Below, piece by piece: positions 32,544 to 41,758 of a DNA stretch of 64,000 nucleotides. The translations under genes were made by a program, and so were the position numbers. Source of the stretch: Pullichristensenella sp963930055 (GTDB lineage Bacteria > Bacillota > Clostridia > Christensenellales > Aristaeellaceae). Numbering within the stretch: position 1 is the stretch's first letter; each line of letters starts with the position of its first letter. The notes beneath the pieces are model-generated. The model was given only the letters and a program-made list of their open reading frames with translations, had not been told where the DNA came from and did not search any database. The stretch is from the NCBI GenBank assembly GCA_963930055.1, contig CAWVKS010000001.1, forward strand, positions 186,001-250,000, in the 5' to 3' direction.

Positions 32544-33356
32544 TCATCCTCCGATCTCACCGCGCGCGAGCATGCCTTCGAGCACCTGCGCCACGCCGTC
32601 GTCCGTGTTGGCCGGCACGTGCAGAGGCGCGCGCGCGAGCACTTCTTCATTGGCGTTCGCCATGGCGTAACCGCGCCCGGCATATTCGAGCATGCCCAGG
32701 TCGTTGCCCGCGTCGCCGAAGGCGGCGATCTCCCCGCGCGCCACGCCCAGGTGTTCGGCCAGGGCGCGCAGCGCGCCGCCCTTGTCCACCTGCGCGCCCA
32801 CGATCTCCAGATACGTGGGGCAGGAGAACATCGCCCGCAGCTGCGGGAAGGCTTCGGCCATCTGCGCGCGCAGACCAAGCAGCGCCTCGTGTTCGCCCAG
32901 GCAGAGCAGCTTCAGCGGCGGATGCTTGATCCACTCGGAAAGCGGCGCGCCCGTCTGCGTGCCGTGAAAGTGTACGCGCCCCTCGTATTCGTCGCATACG
33001 GCGGGCACGCGCTTTGCGTAATACAGGCCCCTCTCCGGGAAATACTGTATGAATACGCCGCGCGCCTCCGCCATGGCGCACACGCCGCGCGCCGTCTCAA
33101 CGGGTATATCGGCCTTGAAAAGCGGCGCGCCGTCCTCCCAGGCGCAGACCATGGCGCCGTTGAAGGCGATCATCGGCGCGTTCGCCTGAAGCTGCTGGGC
33201 GAACGGGCGCGCGGTCTCGTACATGCGCCCGCTGGCGATGACAAAGCGCGCGCCCGCGTCCATCGCGCGCTCAACGGCGCGAAGCGTGCGCGACGAAAGC
33301 TCGCTCGCGCCGTTCAAAAGCGTACCGTCCAGGTCCGTGGCGATGAGGCGTATCAT
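32544..33356 (-). CDS. Cof-type HAD phosphatase
   Basis: A 270-residue HAD-IIB hydrolase. Motif I is DLDGTLLNG, motif II VIASGRMYE; motif III/IV is the lysine region before AAFGDAGNDLGMLEYAG. Such enzymes dephosphorylate sugar phosphates, pyridoxal phosphate or flavin precursors; the substrate is not predictable. It heads the operon with hprK, ROK kinase and DUF1846, under the promoter at 33,383-33,411. Confidence 0.93.
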   Translation of the reverse strand: MIRLIATDLDGTLLNGASELSSRTLRAVERAMDAGARFVIASGRMYETARPFAQQLQANAPMIAFNGAMVCAWEDGAPLFKADIPVETARGVCAMAEARGVFIQYFPERGLYYAKRVPAVCDEYEGRVHFHGTQTGAPLSEWIKHPPLKLLCLGEHEALLGLRAQMAEAFPQLRAMFSCPTYLEIVGAQVDKGGALRALAEHLGVARGEIAAFGDAGNDLGMLEYAGRGYAMANANEEVLARAPLHVPANTDDGVAQVLEGMLARGEIGG

Positions 33357-33382
33357 TGGTAAACCGACCCCCTAACATTTCT

Positions 33383-33411
33383 ATTCTACCGTATTTTTCG
33401 CCGCGATGCAA
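33383..33411 (-). promoter_or_regulatory. Promoter of the HAD-hprK-ROK-DUF1846 operon
   Basis: TTGCAT (complement of 33,406-33,411), 17-bp spacer, TAGAAT (complement of 33,383-33,388). Confidence 0.7.
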
Positions 33412-33495
33412 GAGCGGAAACGCCGCCGCTGGCAAAAATCTCCGCGCCTGAAAACGGCGTTTTCGGAAAGGATAGGGAAACAGGAGGGATCGACC

Positions 33496-34164
33496 ATGTC
33501 CATCGGACACATCATTCTCATCATCACCGGCCTTCTGGTGATCTTCGGCGCGGGGCAGCGCGCCCTCGACCGCCTGCGCCTCACGGATAAACAGGCGCTT
33601 TTGTGCATCGCCCTCATCATCGCCCTGGGCTTTGTGCCGGACATACCGCTGGGCGGGAACGTCACCGTCAACCTCGGCGGCTGCGTGGTCCCGCTTATAC
33701 TGTGCGCCTACCTGTTCGTCCGCGCCGGCACGTGGACGGAGCGCGGCCGCGCCATCGCCGCCTCGCTGGTCTCGGGCGCGGTCTGCTATATCATCGGCCG
33801 CTACACCGCCGACGAGCCGGAGAGCATCACCTTCGACCCCAACTACCTCTACGGCGTGGCCGCCGGCGTCATTGCCTGCCTGTTCGGCCGCTCGCGGCGC
33901 GCGGCGTTCATCGCCGGCGTCATGGGCGTGTTCATCGCCGACGTCGTCGCCTCCATCGAGGTCTGGTCGCGCGGCGTTCCCCAGACGCTCGCCCTCGGCG
34001 GCGCGGGCGCTTACGACGCGGTGGCGATTTCCGGCATACTCGCGGTGCTGCTTGCCGAGCTCATCGGCGAGATCCGCGAGCGCATGGCGCGCGGCAAGCG
34101 CCGCCCCGACCGCGAATACAGCATCGAAAGCGGCGAATTTCTGCGAAGGGAGCGGGAAAAATGA
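33496..34164 (+). CDS. DUF1614 membrane protein
   Basis: A 222-residue integral membrane protein with about six hydrophobic segments, starting SIGHIILIITGLLVIFGAG. LTDKQALLCIALIIALGFV and the glycine-rich VNLGGCVVPLILCAYLF match the DUF1614 family as I remember it. Function is unknown. GGAGG lies before the ATG at 33496. It overlaps spoIIP by four bases (ATGA), so the two are translated together; a role in sporulation or envelope remodelling is an inference from that link. Confidence 0.75.
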   Translation: MSIGHIILIITGLLVIFGAGQRALDRLRLTDKQALLCIALIIALGFVPDIPLGGNVTVNLGGCVVPLILCAYLFVRAGTWTERGRAIAASLVSGAVCYIIGRYTADEPESITFDPNYLYGVAAGVIACLFGRSRRAAFIAGVMGVFIADVVASIEVWSRGVPQTLALGGAGAYDAVAISGILAVLLAELIGEIRERMARGKRRPDREYSIESGEFLRREREK

Positions 34165-35234
34165 AGAGGCTGCTGATACTGCTGGCGTTGCTGCTTGCCC
34201 TTGCCGCCCCCGCGCGGGCGGAGATGGACGGCGACTTCGTCTATACGCTCTATGACGGGCAGGGCAACGAACTGACCATGCGCGCCGGCCGCATGTTCGT
34301 CGGCGACGAGTACATCTCCGGCGACGACCGGCTCTACCGCGTGGCCAGCGTGGACGACCAGGCGCGGACCGCCCGCGCCGAATACGTCGGCCCCGCCGTG
34401 CGGGACGAGGCCACGGCCACAGCCTTTGCCTCGCTGATCGCCCGCGCCGAGCCGGAGAAGAAGATCGCCATGTACTCCACCCACTCCGACGAGAGCTATG
34501 TGCCCTCGGACGGCGAATCTTCCAAACTGGAGGACGCCGGCATCTACGACGTGGGCGAGGCGCTGGCAAAGAGCTTTGAAGAGCGCGGCATCGAGGTGGT
34601 CTACTCCAAGGAGACCTTCCACCCCCACGACGCCGGCGCCTACCGCCGCTCGCGCCGCACGGCGGAAGAACTGCTCAAGGATGGCCCCGACGCGCTGCTC
34701 GACATCCACCGCGACGCCATCCCGGCCGAGCAGTACGAGACGGAGGTGGACGGCGAGGATGTGAGCATGGTGCGCCTGTTCGTCGGCCGTTCCAATCCCA
34801 ACGGCGACGAAAACCGCGCTTTCGCCCAGGAGATCAAGGCCGTCGCCGACGAGGAATACCCCGGCCTTGTCAAGGACATCTATATCGGCAAGGGCAACTA
34901 TAACCAGGAGCTCTACCCCCGCGCGCTGCTTTTGGAAATGGGCACGCATGAGATCGAAAAGGAAAAGGCCATGGCCTCGACGGACTACATCGCCGACGTC
35001 ATCTCCGAAGTGCTCTACGGCGAGAGCGCCAGGGCCGAGGAGAGCGCGGAGGCGGGCGGCGTGGCCTCGGGCGTTTTCTGGGTCATCGGCGCGGTGATCG
35101 TCATCGCCGTGATCTACGCGCTGGCTTCCACGGGGCGGCTTTCCGCCATCTGGGACAAGGTCAAACGCGCCGGCAGCGAGATGACCGGCGGCATGGTGGG
35201 CAAAAAGCCCGACAAGGACGGCAAGGGACGCTGA
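34161..35234 (+). CDS. spoIIP: SpoIIP-type sporulation peptidoglycan hydrolase
   Basis: A 357-residue exported protein. The signal peptide MKRLLILLALLLALAAPARA is followed by the SpoIIP domain with AMYSTHSDESYVPSDG, DVGEALAKSFEERGI, LLDIHRDAIPAEQY and the C-terminal LLLEMGTHEIEKEKAM. Unusually for the family, a C-terminal transmembrane segment (VFWVIGAVIVIAVIYAL) and basic tail follow. SpoIIP is an amidase/endopeptidase working with SpoIID and SpoIIM in engulfment. It suggests a spore-forming host or a lineage with relict sporulation genes. ATG overlaps the DUF1614 stop. Confidence 0.85.
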   Translation: MKRLLILLALLLALAAPARAEMDGDFVYTLYDGQGNELTMRAGRMFVGDEYISGDDRLYRVASVDDQARTARAEYVGPAVRDEATATAFASLIARAEPEKKIAMYSTHSDESYVPSDGESSKLEDAGIYDVGEALAKSFEERGIEVVYSKETFHPHDAGAYRRSRRTAEELLKDGPDALLDIHRDAIPAEQYETEVDGEDVSMVRLFVGRSNPNGDENRAFAQEIKAVADEEYPGLVKDIYIGKGNYNQELYPRALLLEMGTHEIEKEKAMASTDYIADVISEVLYGESARAEESAEAGGVASGVFWVIGAVIVIAVIYALASTGRLSAIWDKVKRAGSEMTGGMVGKKPDKDGKGR

Positions 35235-35277
35235 AACGGGGGCGGGGGAGAAAACTTCCCCGCCCTGGCGCGCCGGC

Positions 35278-35308
35278 AAAGCCCGCGGCCGCGGCTGGCG
35301 GGCTTTTG
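35278..35308 (+). terminator. spoIIP terminator
   Basis: AAAGCCCGC (35,278-35,286) and GCGGGCTTT (35,298-35,306) form a 9-bp stem ending in TTTT. A weaker GGGGCGGGG/CCCCGCCC hairpin precedes it. Confidence 0.85.
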
Positions 35309-35345
35309 CGCGCCCTGCCCGTCATCGTTTGAAAAGGGGGATGGC

Positions 35346-36488
35346 ATGCGCGTCAAGGCATACATGGCCGCCTACTACCTTGCGCAGGCGGTCTATCAGA
35401 GCTACATGAGCCTCTTTTATCGCGCGCGGGGGCTGGACGCGGCGGGCTTGGGCGCGCTCTACGCGCTCGCGGCGGCCGCCTCCATCCCCGGCCAGCTGCT
35501 CTTTGGCGCGGCGGCGGACAGGGCGCGCGTGCCGGGGCACGTCTTGCGCGCGCTGCTGCTCGTTTCCGCGGCGCTGTTGCTTCTGCAGGCGCTTGCGCGC
35601 GACGCCTTCGCCCTGTTCGCCATCTCCATGCTGTTCGGCTTTGCCTATACGCCGGTGCAGCCCATCGGCGACGCCCTCGCCCTGGCGCGCCTTGAACGCG
35701 AGGGCAAGCCCTTCGGCCCGGCGCGGCTGATGGGCGCGCTGGCCTTCGCGGCCTCGGCCTTCGCCTTTGGCTTTTTGCTGGATGCTTCGGGGCGGGAAGG
35801 GCTGGTGGCGCTTACGGCGGCGGCGCTGATGCTGGTCGCCCTGCTCTGCTCCTTCCTGCTTGGCGGCGAAAAATGCCCGCGCGGCGAAGTGCGCCCGCTG
35901 CGCCTGCTCAGGGATCGGAAATTGCTGCGCCTGCTTTTGTTCGTCCTCCCCGCGCAGGCGACGATGGGCTACTTCTACGCCTTTTTCCCCACGCGCTTTT
36001 TGCGCCTGCCGGGGTCGACGGGCGCGCTGCTGGGCTGGGCGAACCTCGTCTCCGCCCTGGCGGAGATCCCCTTCCTGCTCGTGGGCGACCGCCTGTTTGC
36101 CCGTTGGGGCGCGGCGGGCACGGTGGCCGTGGCCACGCTGGCGCTGGGCGCGCGCTGGCTGCTGACGGGGCTGGGTGGGAGCGTCTGCGCGCTGCTGGCG
36201 GCGCAGCTTTTGCACGGCCTTGGCTACATCGCCATCTCCCTGGGCATGGCGCTCTATATCCGCCGCGAGGTGGGGGAGGGGGCGCAGGCCTCGGGGCAGG
36301 CGCTTTTAAATGTATTCTGCTATGGCCTCGCCCGCATCCTTGGCAATGCGCTGGGCGGCGCGGCGGCGGGCGCCTTTGGCGAGGCGGGCGGCTTCGTCGC
36401 CTGCGCGCTGTTGTGCTTTCTGTCCCTGGCGGCGTTCTTTCCCGTGTGGAAGGATGCGTTTTGCAATTCGCGCCGGGATATGCTATAA
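35346..36488 (+). CDS. MFS transporter
   Basis: A 380-residue membrane protein with about twelve hydrophobic segments. Loop sequence FGAAADRARVPGHVLRA between segments 2 and 3 is the MFS cytoplasmic motif A region, and GYFYAFFPTRFLRLPGS opens the second half. It resembles the MFS_1-like/nucleoside-permease branch, but the substrate cannot be told. AAGGGGG precedes the ATG. The helD promoter overlaps its last codons, so helD is expressed separately. Confidence 0.85.
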   Translation: MRVKAYMAAYYLAQAVYQSYMSLFYRARGLDAAGLGALYALAAAASIPGQLLFGAAADRARVPGHVLRALLLVSAALLLLQALARDAFALFAISMLFGFAYTPVQPIGDALALARLEREGKPFGPARLMGALAFAASAFAFGFLLDASGREGLVALTAAALMLVALLCSFLLGGEKCPRGEVRPLRLLRDRKLLRLLLFVLPAQATMGYFYAFFPTRFLRLPGSTGALLGWANLVSALAEIPFLLVGDRLFARWGAAGTVAVATLALGARWLLTGLGGSVCALLAAQLLHGLGYIAISLGMALYIRREVGEGAQASGQALLNVFCYGLARILGNALGGAAAGAFGEAGGFVACALLCFLSLAAFFPVWKDAFCNSRRDML

Positions 36489-36489
36489 T
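36461..36489 (+). promoter_or_regulatory. helD promoter
   Basis: TTGCAA (36,461-36,466), 17-bp spacer, TATAAT (36,484-36,489), inside the 3' end of the MFS gene. A short hairpin GGCGGA/TCCGCC lies in the 5' untranslated region. Confidence 0.85.
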
Positions 36490-36531
36490 GAAACTGGCGG
36501 ATACTCTCCGCCAGCCAAGGGAGGGACGAAC

Positions 36532-38673
36532 GTGAACGATCCGCAGGTGCTCCGCGCCGAACAGGAATATACGCAGCGCGTGCAGCAGCTTTTGCTCTCC
36601 GTCATCGAGCAGTCCACGAGCATCTCCGCCAGCCACGCCGAGGCCGTGCACATGATCGTGGCCGACGCCTGGGACGAATTGCGCATGAAGCCGACCGCGC
36701 TTTCGCCGCAGGACCTTGAACAGCTCTCCGCCGAGGTGGACCGCTACCTGGTGCGCAAGTCGTTTACCGACGACCTGGCCGCGCGCTATAAGCGCATGCT
36801 GATGGCGCCCTTCTTCGCGCGCGTCGATTTTGCCGAGGAGGGCGAAAAAGGCCCGGAAAAGATCGTCATCGGCCTGTACAGCCTGCGGGGCAGGGATGGG
36901 GAGATGCTGGTGCACGACTGGCGCGCGCCGGTCTGTTCGCTGTACTACGATTCCATGCCCGGCCCCTGCCGCTACGACAGCCCCTCCGGCGAGATCCGCG
37001 GCGAGATGTCCCTCAAGCGCCAGTACCGCATGGAGGACGGCCGCCTCAAATACTATGTCGATACGCAGCGCAACATCGACGACGGCATCCTCCTCGACCT
37101 CCTTTCCCAGGCCACCAGCCGCCACATGCGCCAGGTGGTGTCCACCATCCAGGCGGAGCAGTCCGCCGCCATCCGCTATGAGAACGCGCGCGTGGTCTCC
37201 GTGGTGGGCGGCGCCGGCTCGGGCAAGACCTCCATCGCCATGCACCGCGCCGCCTTCCTCATGTACCGCCAGCGCGATACGCTCGACGCCCGCCGCATAC
37301 AGATCCTTTCCCCCGGCAGCGCCTTTTCGGAATACATATCCGCCGTGCTGCCCGATCTCGGCGAGGAGAACATACGTTCACGAACGCTGCGGGAGATCGT
37401 CGAGGGCATCCTCGGCAAAAAGGTCGAATCGCCCCTCAAGCAGGCGGAAAAGCTGCTCGCCGGGGAGGACGGGCCGCGCCTGGGATCCGTGCGCTTCAAG
37501 AGCGGCAAGGCGTTTTTGCAGGAATTGCGCAAATGCGCCGAGTCGTTTTCCACATTCGGCCCCAATTTTGCCAACGTCTGGCTGGACGGCAAGCCGCTCA
37601 TCCGCCGCGAGGAATTGCGGCGCATGTACAAGGATGAATTCAGGCTCCTCACGCCGGCGCAGCGCCTCGAGCGCGTGCGCGCCACGCTGGAAACGCGCGT
37701 GGCCAGCTGGGAAGCGGGTATGTACAAGCAATATGAAAAGCAGTTCGAGGGGCACTACCATGGCCGCGAATTGACCTTTGTCAGCAAAATGGCCGTGTCC
37801 CAACGCCTGCAGCCCGTGCGCGCCCAGCTGCGCTCCATGCTGGAGATCACGGGACAGCGCCTGCTCACGGAAGTGCTGCGCGACGCGCCCCGCGAATTGC
37901 GCGACCTTTACAAGGAAAACAGCGAAGCGGGCCTCACCTGGTGGGAGGACGCCGTGGCCGAGGCCTGGCTGATGGTGCGCCTGGGCTTCGCCGCCCCGGA
38001 CAAGAGCATTTACCATCTGCTGGTGGACGAGGCGCAGGACTATTCGGAAACGGCGCTCTCGCTGCTCTCCCTCTACCACCCCAACGCCCACGTGACGCTC
38101 CTGGGCGACCCCATGCAGCGCACCTGCCCGGGCATGGACGCCTGCGAGCCGGCCAACTGGGGCGACTGCTTCGGCGTGCCGGACGCGAAGGTGTTCTCCC
38201 TCAGCCGCTGCTACCGCTCCACACTGCCCATCGCTCGCCTCTGCAACGCCATTCTCCCGGACGCGGAGCGCCTCAGGCCCTTTGGGCGCGAGGGCGACAT
38301 GCCCGTGGTCGCGCCGTACAGCCTCGAGGCCGTGCAAAAGGCGCTGGATGGCTTCCGCAAGGCGGGGCACCGCTCCATCGCCGTCATCACCCGCACGCAG
38401 AAGGGCGCGGAAAAGCTCTGCGAAAAACTGCCCAACGTCTACCGCTTCGACGGCGGCGAGGACGACTGGCAGTATGAAAACGGCGATACCGTGGTCGGCT
38501 GCTACCACCTGATGAAAGGGCTGGAGTTCGACGCCGTCATCGTCGCCTGGCCGGACGCGGAACTGACGGACGACGAGCGACGCCGCCTCTACACCGCCTG
38601 TTCGCGCGCCCTGCACGCGGCCGTACTGCTGGCGGACGAAGGCATGCTCAAAAAGCTGGGGATCGTGCTGTGA
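36532..38673 (+). CDS. helD: HelD-like RNA polymerase-recycling ATPase (UvrD/Rep family)
   Basis: A 713-residue SF1 helicase-like protein. An N-terminal arm (residues 1-90, helical) precedes the ATPase core: Walker A VVGGAGSGKTSIAMHRAAFL, LLVDEAQDYSETALSLLSLY, GDPMQRTCPGMD, LSRCYRSTLPIA and the C-terminal MKGLEFDAVIVAWPD. HelD in Bacillus removes stalled RNA polymerase from DNA. GTG at 36532 follows GGGAGGG. Three further genes follow with overlaps or short gaps, all likely read from its promoter. Confidence 0.92.
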   Translation: MNDPQVLRAEQEYTQRVQQLLLSVIEQSTSISASHAEAVHMIVADAWDELRMKPTALSPQDLEQLSAEVDRYLVRKSFTDDLAARYKRMLMAPFFARVDFAEEGEKGPEKIVIGLYSLRGRDGEMLVHDWRAPVCSLYYDSMPGPCRYDSPSGEIRGEMSLKRQYRMEDGRLKYYVDTQRNIDDGILLDLLSQATSRHMRQVVSTIQAEQSAAIRYENARVVSVVGGAGSGKTSIAMHRAAFLMYRQRDTLDARRIQILSPGSAFSEYISAVLPDLGEENIRSRTLREIVEGILGKKVESPLKQAEKLLAGEDGPRLGSVRFKSGKAFLQELRKCAESFSTFGPNFANVWLDGKPLIRREELRRMYKDEFRLLTPAQRLERVRATLETRVASWEAGMYKQYEKQFEGHYHGRELTFVSKMAVSQRLQPVRAQLRSMLEITGQRLLTEVLRDAPRELRDLYKENSEAGLTWWEDAVAEAWLMVRLGFAAPDKSIYHLLVDEAQDYSETALSLLSLYHPNAHVTLLGDPMQRTCPGMDACEPANWGDCFGVPDAKVFSLSRCYRSTLPIARLCNAILPDAERLRPFGREGDMPVVAPYSLEAVQKALDGFRKAGHRSIAVITRTQKGAEKLCEKLPNVYRFDGGEDDWQYENGDTVVGCYHLMKGLEFDAVIVAWPDAELTDDERRRLYTACSRALHAAVLLADEGMLKKLGIVL

Positions 38674-39836
38674 GATACGACGCGATCATCCTTGGCGGCG
38701 GCGCGTCCGGCCTGGCGGCGGGCGTATCGCTCGCGCGTGCGGGCTGGCATGTCGCCGTGCTCGAGGCGCAGCCGCGCGTGGGGCGCAAGCTGCTCTCCAC
38801 CGGCAACGGCCGCTGTAATTTTACCAACATAAACGCCGCGGCGGCGGACTACTTCGGCGATGCGTCCCTCGCCGCGCCCGCCCTCGCCGCCTTCCCGCCG
38901 GCAAGCGTGCTGGAATTCTTTGCCTCCCTCGGCATACCGGCGCGCGTGGACGCGGAAGGCCGCGCCTATCCCGCCAGCAACATGGCCGCCTCCGTGCTCG
39001 ACGCTTTGCGCCTTTCCTTTGCCGAGGCCGGGGGCGAGGAAGTGACCGGCTTTCGCGTGCGCGCCCTCTCCCGCGGGCTGGCCGCCACGGCGGAGGACGG
39101 GAGGACGGCTTCCGGCCGCTGCGCGCTGCTGGCCACGGGCGGCCTGGCCGCGCCCTCGCTGGGGGCGGCGGACGCGCCCTTTGTCAAGGCGCTCGGCCAC
39201 CGCTTCACCCGCCGCTTCCCGGCGCTTGCGCCGCTGGAGACGGAGCCCGTGCCCGCCCTCAAGGGGTTGCGCGCGCAGTGCGTCCTCACCATGGAGGGCC
39301 TCCGCGAGCGCGGGGAGATCCTCTTCACCGAATACGGCGTCTCCGGCATCGCCGCCATGCAGCTTTCGCGCTTTGCCCGCCCCGGCGCGGCGCTGGAAGT
39401 GGATTTCCTCTGCGGGGAACGCCCGGCCATCGCCGAGCGCGCCCGCCTGCTGCCCGCGCGCCGCATGGAGGACTTCTTAAACGGCGTCGTCCCCCGGCGC
39501 GTGGGACAGGCGCTGGTCAGGAGCGCCGGCATACCGCTTGCCAAAACGGCGGCGGAGCTGACAGAGGCGGAGATACAGGCGCTGGAGGCCGCCCTCACCG
39601 GCTGGACGCTGCCCGTGCGCGGCGCGCGCGATTTCAAGCAGGCGCAGGTGACGGCGGGCGGGCTGGAAGGCGCGGGCTTTGACCCGCAAACGCTCGCGTC
39701 CCGCCGCGTTCCCGGCCTCTACGCCGCCGGGGAAGTGCTCGATGTGGACGGCCCCTGCGGGGGCTACAACCTGCAATGGGCGTGGGCTTCGGCGCTGCTT
39801 GCCGCCCAGGCGATGAACGAAAGGCTCAAGGCATGA
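38670..39836 (+). CDS. BaiN/HI0933-like flavoprotein (FAD-dependent oxidoreductase)
   Basis: A 388-residue flavoprotein. N-terminal Rossmann motif AIILGGGASGLAAGVSLA, then the family signature RVGRKLLSTGNGRCNFTN. The C-terminal FAD segment is GLYAAGEVLDVDGPCGGYNL. Members are annotated as aminoacetone oxidase-like or as BaiN-type bile acid reductases, but the activity here is unknown. GTG start overlaps the helD stop (GTGA). It is followed by a second FAD protein with the same kind of overlap. Confidence 0.92.
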   Translation: MRYDAIILGGGASGLAAGVSLARAGWHVAVLEAQPRVGRKLLSTGNGRCNFTNINAAAADYFGDASLAAPALAAFPPASVLEFFASLGIPARVDAEGRAYPASNMAASVLDALRLSFAEAGGEEVTGFRVRALSRGLAATAEDGRTASGRCALLATGGLAAPSLGAADAPFVKALGHRFTRRFPALAPLETEPVPALKGLRAQCVLTMEGLRERGEILFTEYGVSGIAAMQLSRFARPGAALEVDFLCGERPAIAERARLLPARRMEDFLNGVVPRRVGQALVRSAGIPLAKTAAELTEAEIQALEAALTGWTLPVRGARDFKQAQVTAGGLEGAGFDPQTLASRRVPGLYAAGEVLDVDGPCGGYNLQWAWASALLAAQAMNERLKA

Positions 39837-41422
39837 TACGTATTTCACAGCTCAAACTGCCGCTGGACTACGAAAATACGCCCCTCGCCGCGCACGCCGC
39901 GAGGGCGCTTCACTGTTCCCCGGACGCCATATCCGCCGTCCATCTGCGCAAGCGCTCGGTGGACGCGCGCGACAAGGGCGACATACGCTTTGTGCTCACG
40001 CTCGATGTGGAGACAAAGCGCCCGCTCCGTTCGCTGCCTAAAGGCTGCGAACAACTTTCCGTGCCCGCGCCGCGCCCGCTGCCAACGCCGCGCGCCCTCG
40101 CCCATCGCCCGCTGGTGGTCGGCCTCGGCCCGGCGGGGCTGTTCGCGGCGCTGGCGCTTGCGCGCATGGGGCTTGCCCCGCTGGTGGTCGAGCGCGGCAA
40201 GAGCGTGGACGCGCGCGCGCGGGACGTAAACGCCTTCTGGGGCGGCGGCGCGCTCGACCCGGAGAGCAACGTGCAGTTCGGCGAAGGCGGCGCAGGGGCG
40301 TTTTCCGACGGCAAGCTCAATTCCGGCATCAAGGACGTCCACTGCCGCGAGGTGCTGGAAACGCTGGCGCGTTTTGGCGCGCCGGAGGAGATTTTGTGGG
40401 AAGCGCGCCCGCACGTGGGCACGGACCGCCTTCCCGCCGTGGTGCGCGCCATCCGGCAGGAGATCGTGCGCCTGGGCGGGGAAGTGTTCTTTGAAACGCG
40501 GCTGACGGGGCTGCGCGTCGAAAACGGCCGGGTGCGCGGCGCGATCTGCGTCCGTGGCGAAGAGACGTTGGAAATAGAGACGGAAAACGTCGTCCTCGCC
40601 GTCGGCCACAGCGCCCGCGACACATTCGCCATGCTGCATGAGCTGGGCGTTCCCATGTCGCCCAAGCCGTTCTCCATCGGCGCGCGCATCGAGCACCCGC
40701 AAGCGCTCGTCGATTTTGCCCAGTACGGCAAATGCGCCGGCCACCCGGCGCTGCCGGCGGCGGAGTACCGCCTGAGCGCCCACCTGCCCGACGGCCGCGC
40801 CGCCTACACGTTCTGCATGTGCCCCGGCGGCACGGTGGTGGCGGCGGCTTCGGAAAAGGGCGGCGTGGTCACCAACGGCATGAGCCCCTTCGCCCGCGAT
40901 GGCGAAAACGCCAACAGCGCCCTGCTCATTGCCGTCTCCCCCGCGGACTTCCCCGGAGACGACCCGCTCGCCGGCGTGCGCTTCCAGCGGGAATGGGAAC
41001 AAAAAGCGTTCCGGCTGGCCGGCGAAACCTATCGCGCCCCGGCGCAGCGCGTCGGCGATTTTCTGCAGGGCGTCGCCTCGACGGGCGCGGGCGACGTCGC
41101 GCCCACCTACCGCCCCGGCGTCACGTACGCAGACCTCGCCCGGTGCCTTCCCGGCTACGCCGCGCGCGACATGCGCGAGGCCATCCGCCTCTTTGACCGC
41201 CGCCTGAAGGGCTTTGCCCACCCGGGCGCGGTGCTCACCGGCCCGGAGACGCGCTCCAGCTCGCCCGTGCGCATCGAGCGCGACCAAAGCGGCCAGAGCG
41301 CCGTGCGCGGCCTCTACCCCTGCGGCGAGGGCGCGGGCTACGCCGGGGGCATACTCTCCGCGGCGGTGGACGGCGTAAAATGCGCCGAGCGCCTGGCGGC
41401 GGGGGAGGGGAAGGAGGAATGA
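39833..41422 (+). CDS. FAD-dependent dehydrogenase (COG2509 type)
   Basis: A 529-residue flavoprotein. Residues 1-90 are a ferredoxin-fold-like N-terminal domain (ISQLKLPLDYENTPLAAHAA). FAD motif LVVGLGPAGLFAALALARMG follows, then FGEGGAGAFSDGKLNSGIKD, MCPGGTVVAAASEKGGVVTN and TRSSSPVRIERD, all characteristic of this uncharacterised dehydrogenase family. It may need a partner reductase. It is translationally coupled to the preceding flavoprotein (ATGA). Confidence 0.92.
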   Translation: MIRISQLKLPLDYENTPLAAHAARALHCSPDAISAVHLRKRSVDARDKGDIRFVLTLDVETKRPLRSLPKGCEQLSVPAPRPLPTPRALAHRPLVVGLGPAGLFAALALARMGLAPLVVERGKSVDARARDVNAFWGGGALDPESNVQFGEGGAGAFSDGKLNSGIKDVHCREVLETLARFGAPEEILWEARPHVGTDRLPAVVRAIRQEIVRLGGEVFFETRLTGLRVENGRVRGAICVRGEETLEIETENVVLAVGHSARDTFAMLHELGVPMSPKPFSIGARIEHPQALVDFAQYGKCAGHPALPAAEYRLSAHLPDGRAAYTFCMCPGGTVVAAASEKGGVVTNGMSPFARDGENANSALLIAVSPADFPGDDPLAGVRFQREWEQKAFRLAGETYRAPAQRVGDFLQGVASTGAGDVAPTYRPGVTYADLARCLPGYAARDMREAIRLFDRRLKGFAHPGAVLTGPETRSSSPVRIERDQSGQSAVRGLYPCGEGAGYAGGILSAAVDGVKCAERLAAGEGKEE

Positions 41423-41424
41423 CC

Positions 41425-41661
41425 ATGGAGCGGGAGCTGCGGGGCATCCTCGAAGCGTTCGCCGCCTCGGGCTGGGACGAACTGGCCGTCCCCGCGCGGC
41501 GGTTCCTCGAAGGGCGGCTGCCTGCCGCGGCGCTGCGGGAAGCCGTTTCGCGCGCGCGGGACGCCTGCGGAAATTGCGGCTGCGCCCTTGACGCGCTCTA
41601 TCCCCGCGCGCTTGTGCTGCTGGAAGGCTTCGGGCAATTGTGTGACAAAACGGGAACATAG
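41425..41661 (+). CDS. Small protein with CGNCGC motif
   Basis: A 78-residue acidic, helical protein closing the helD operon. The only notable feature is ARDACGNCGCALDALYPRAL, whose three cysteines could bind metal or form a redox site, which would fit two flavoproteins upstream. AAGGAGG is seven bases before the ATG at 41425. I do not recognise the family. Confidence 0.65.
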   Translation: MERELRGILEAFAASGWDELAVPARRFLEGRLPAAALREAVSRARDACGNCGCALDALYPRALVLLEGFGQLCDKTGT

Positions 41662-41693
41662 CCTGAATTTGCTTTCCAAATAACAGATGGATG

Positions 41694-41702
41694 TGTTATA
41701 AT
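41694..41702 (+). promoter_or_regulatory. Extended -10 promoter of the maf-mre-rod operon
   Basis: TGT followed by TATAAT (41,697-41,702) is an extended -10 element. No clear -35 is seen. A hairpin CGACTGT/ACAGTCG (41,712-41,718, 41,727-41,733) lies in the leader 26 bases before maf. Confidence 0.65.
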
Positions 41703-41758
41703 CAGAAAGAACGACTGTTTTTTCGCACAGTCGCGTATATGTCAGGGGGCGATCGGGG

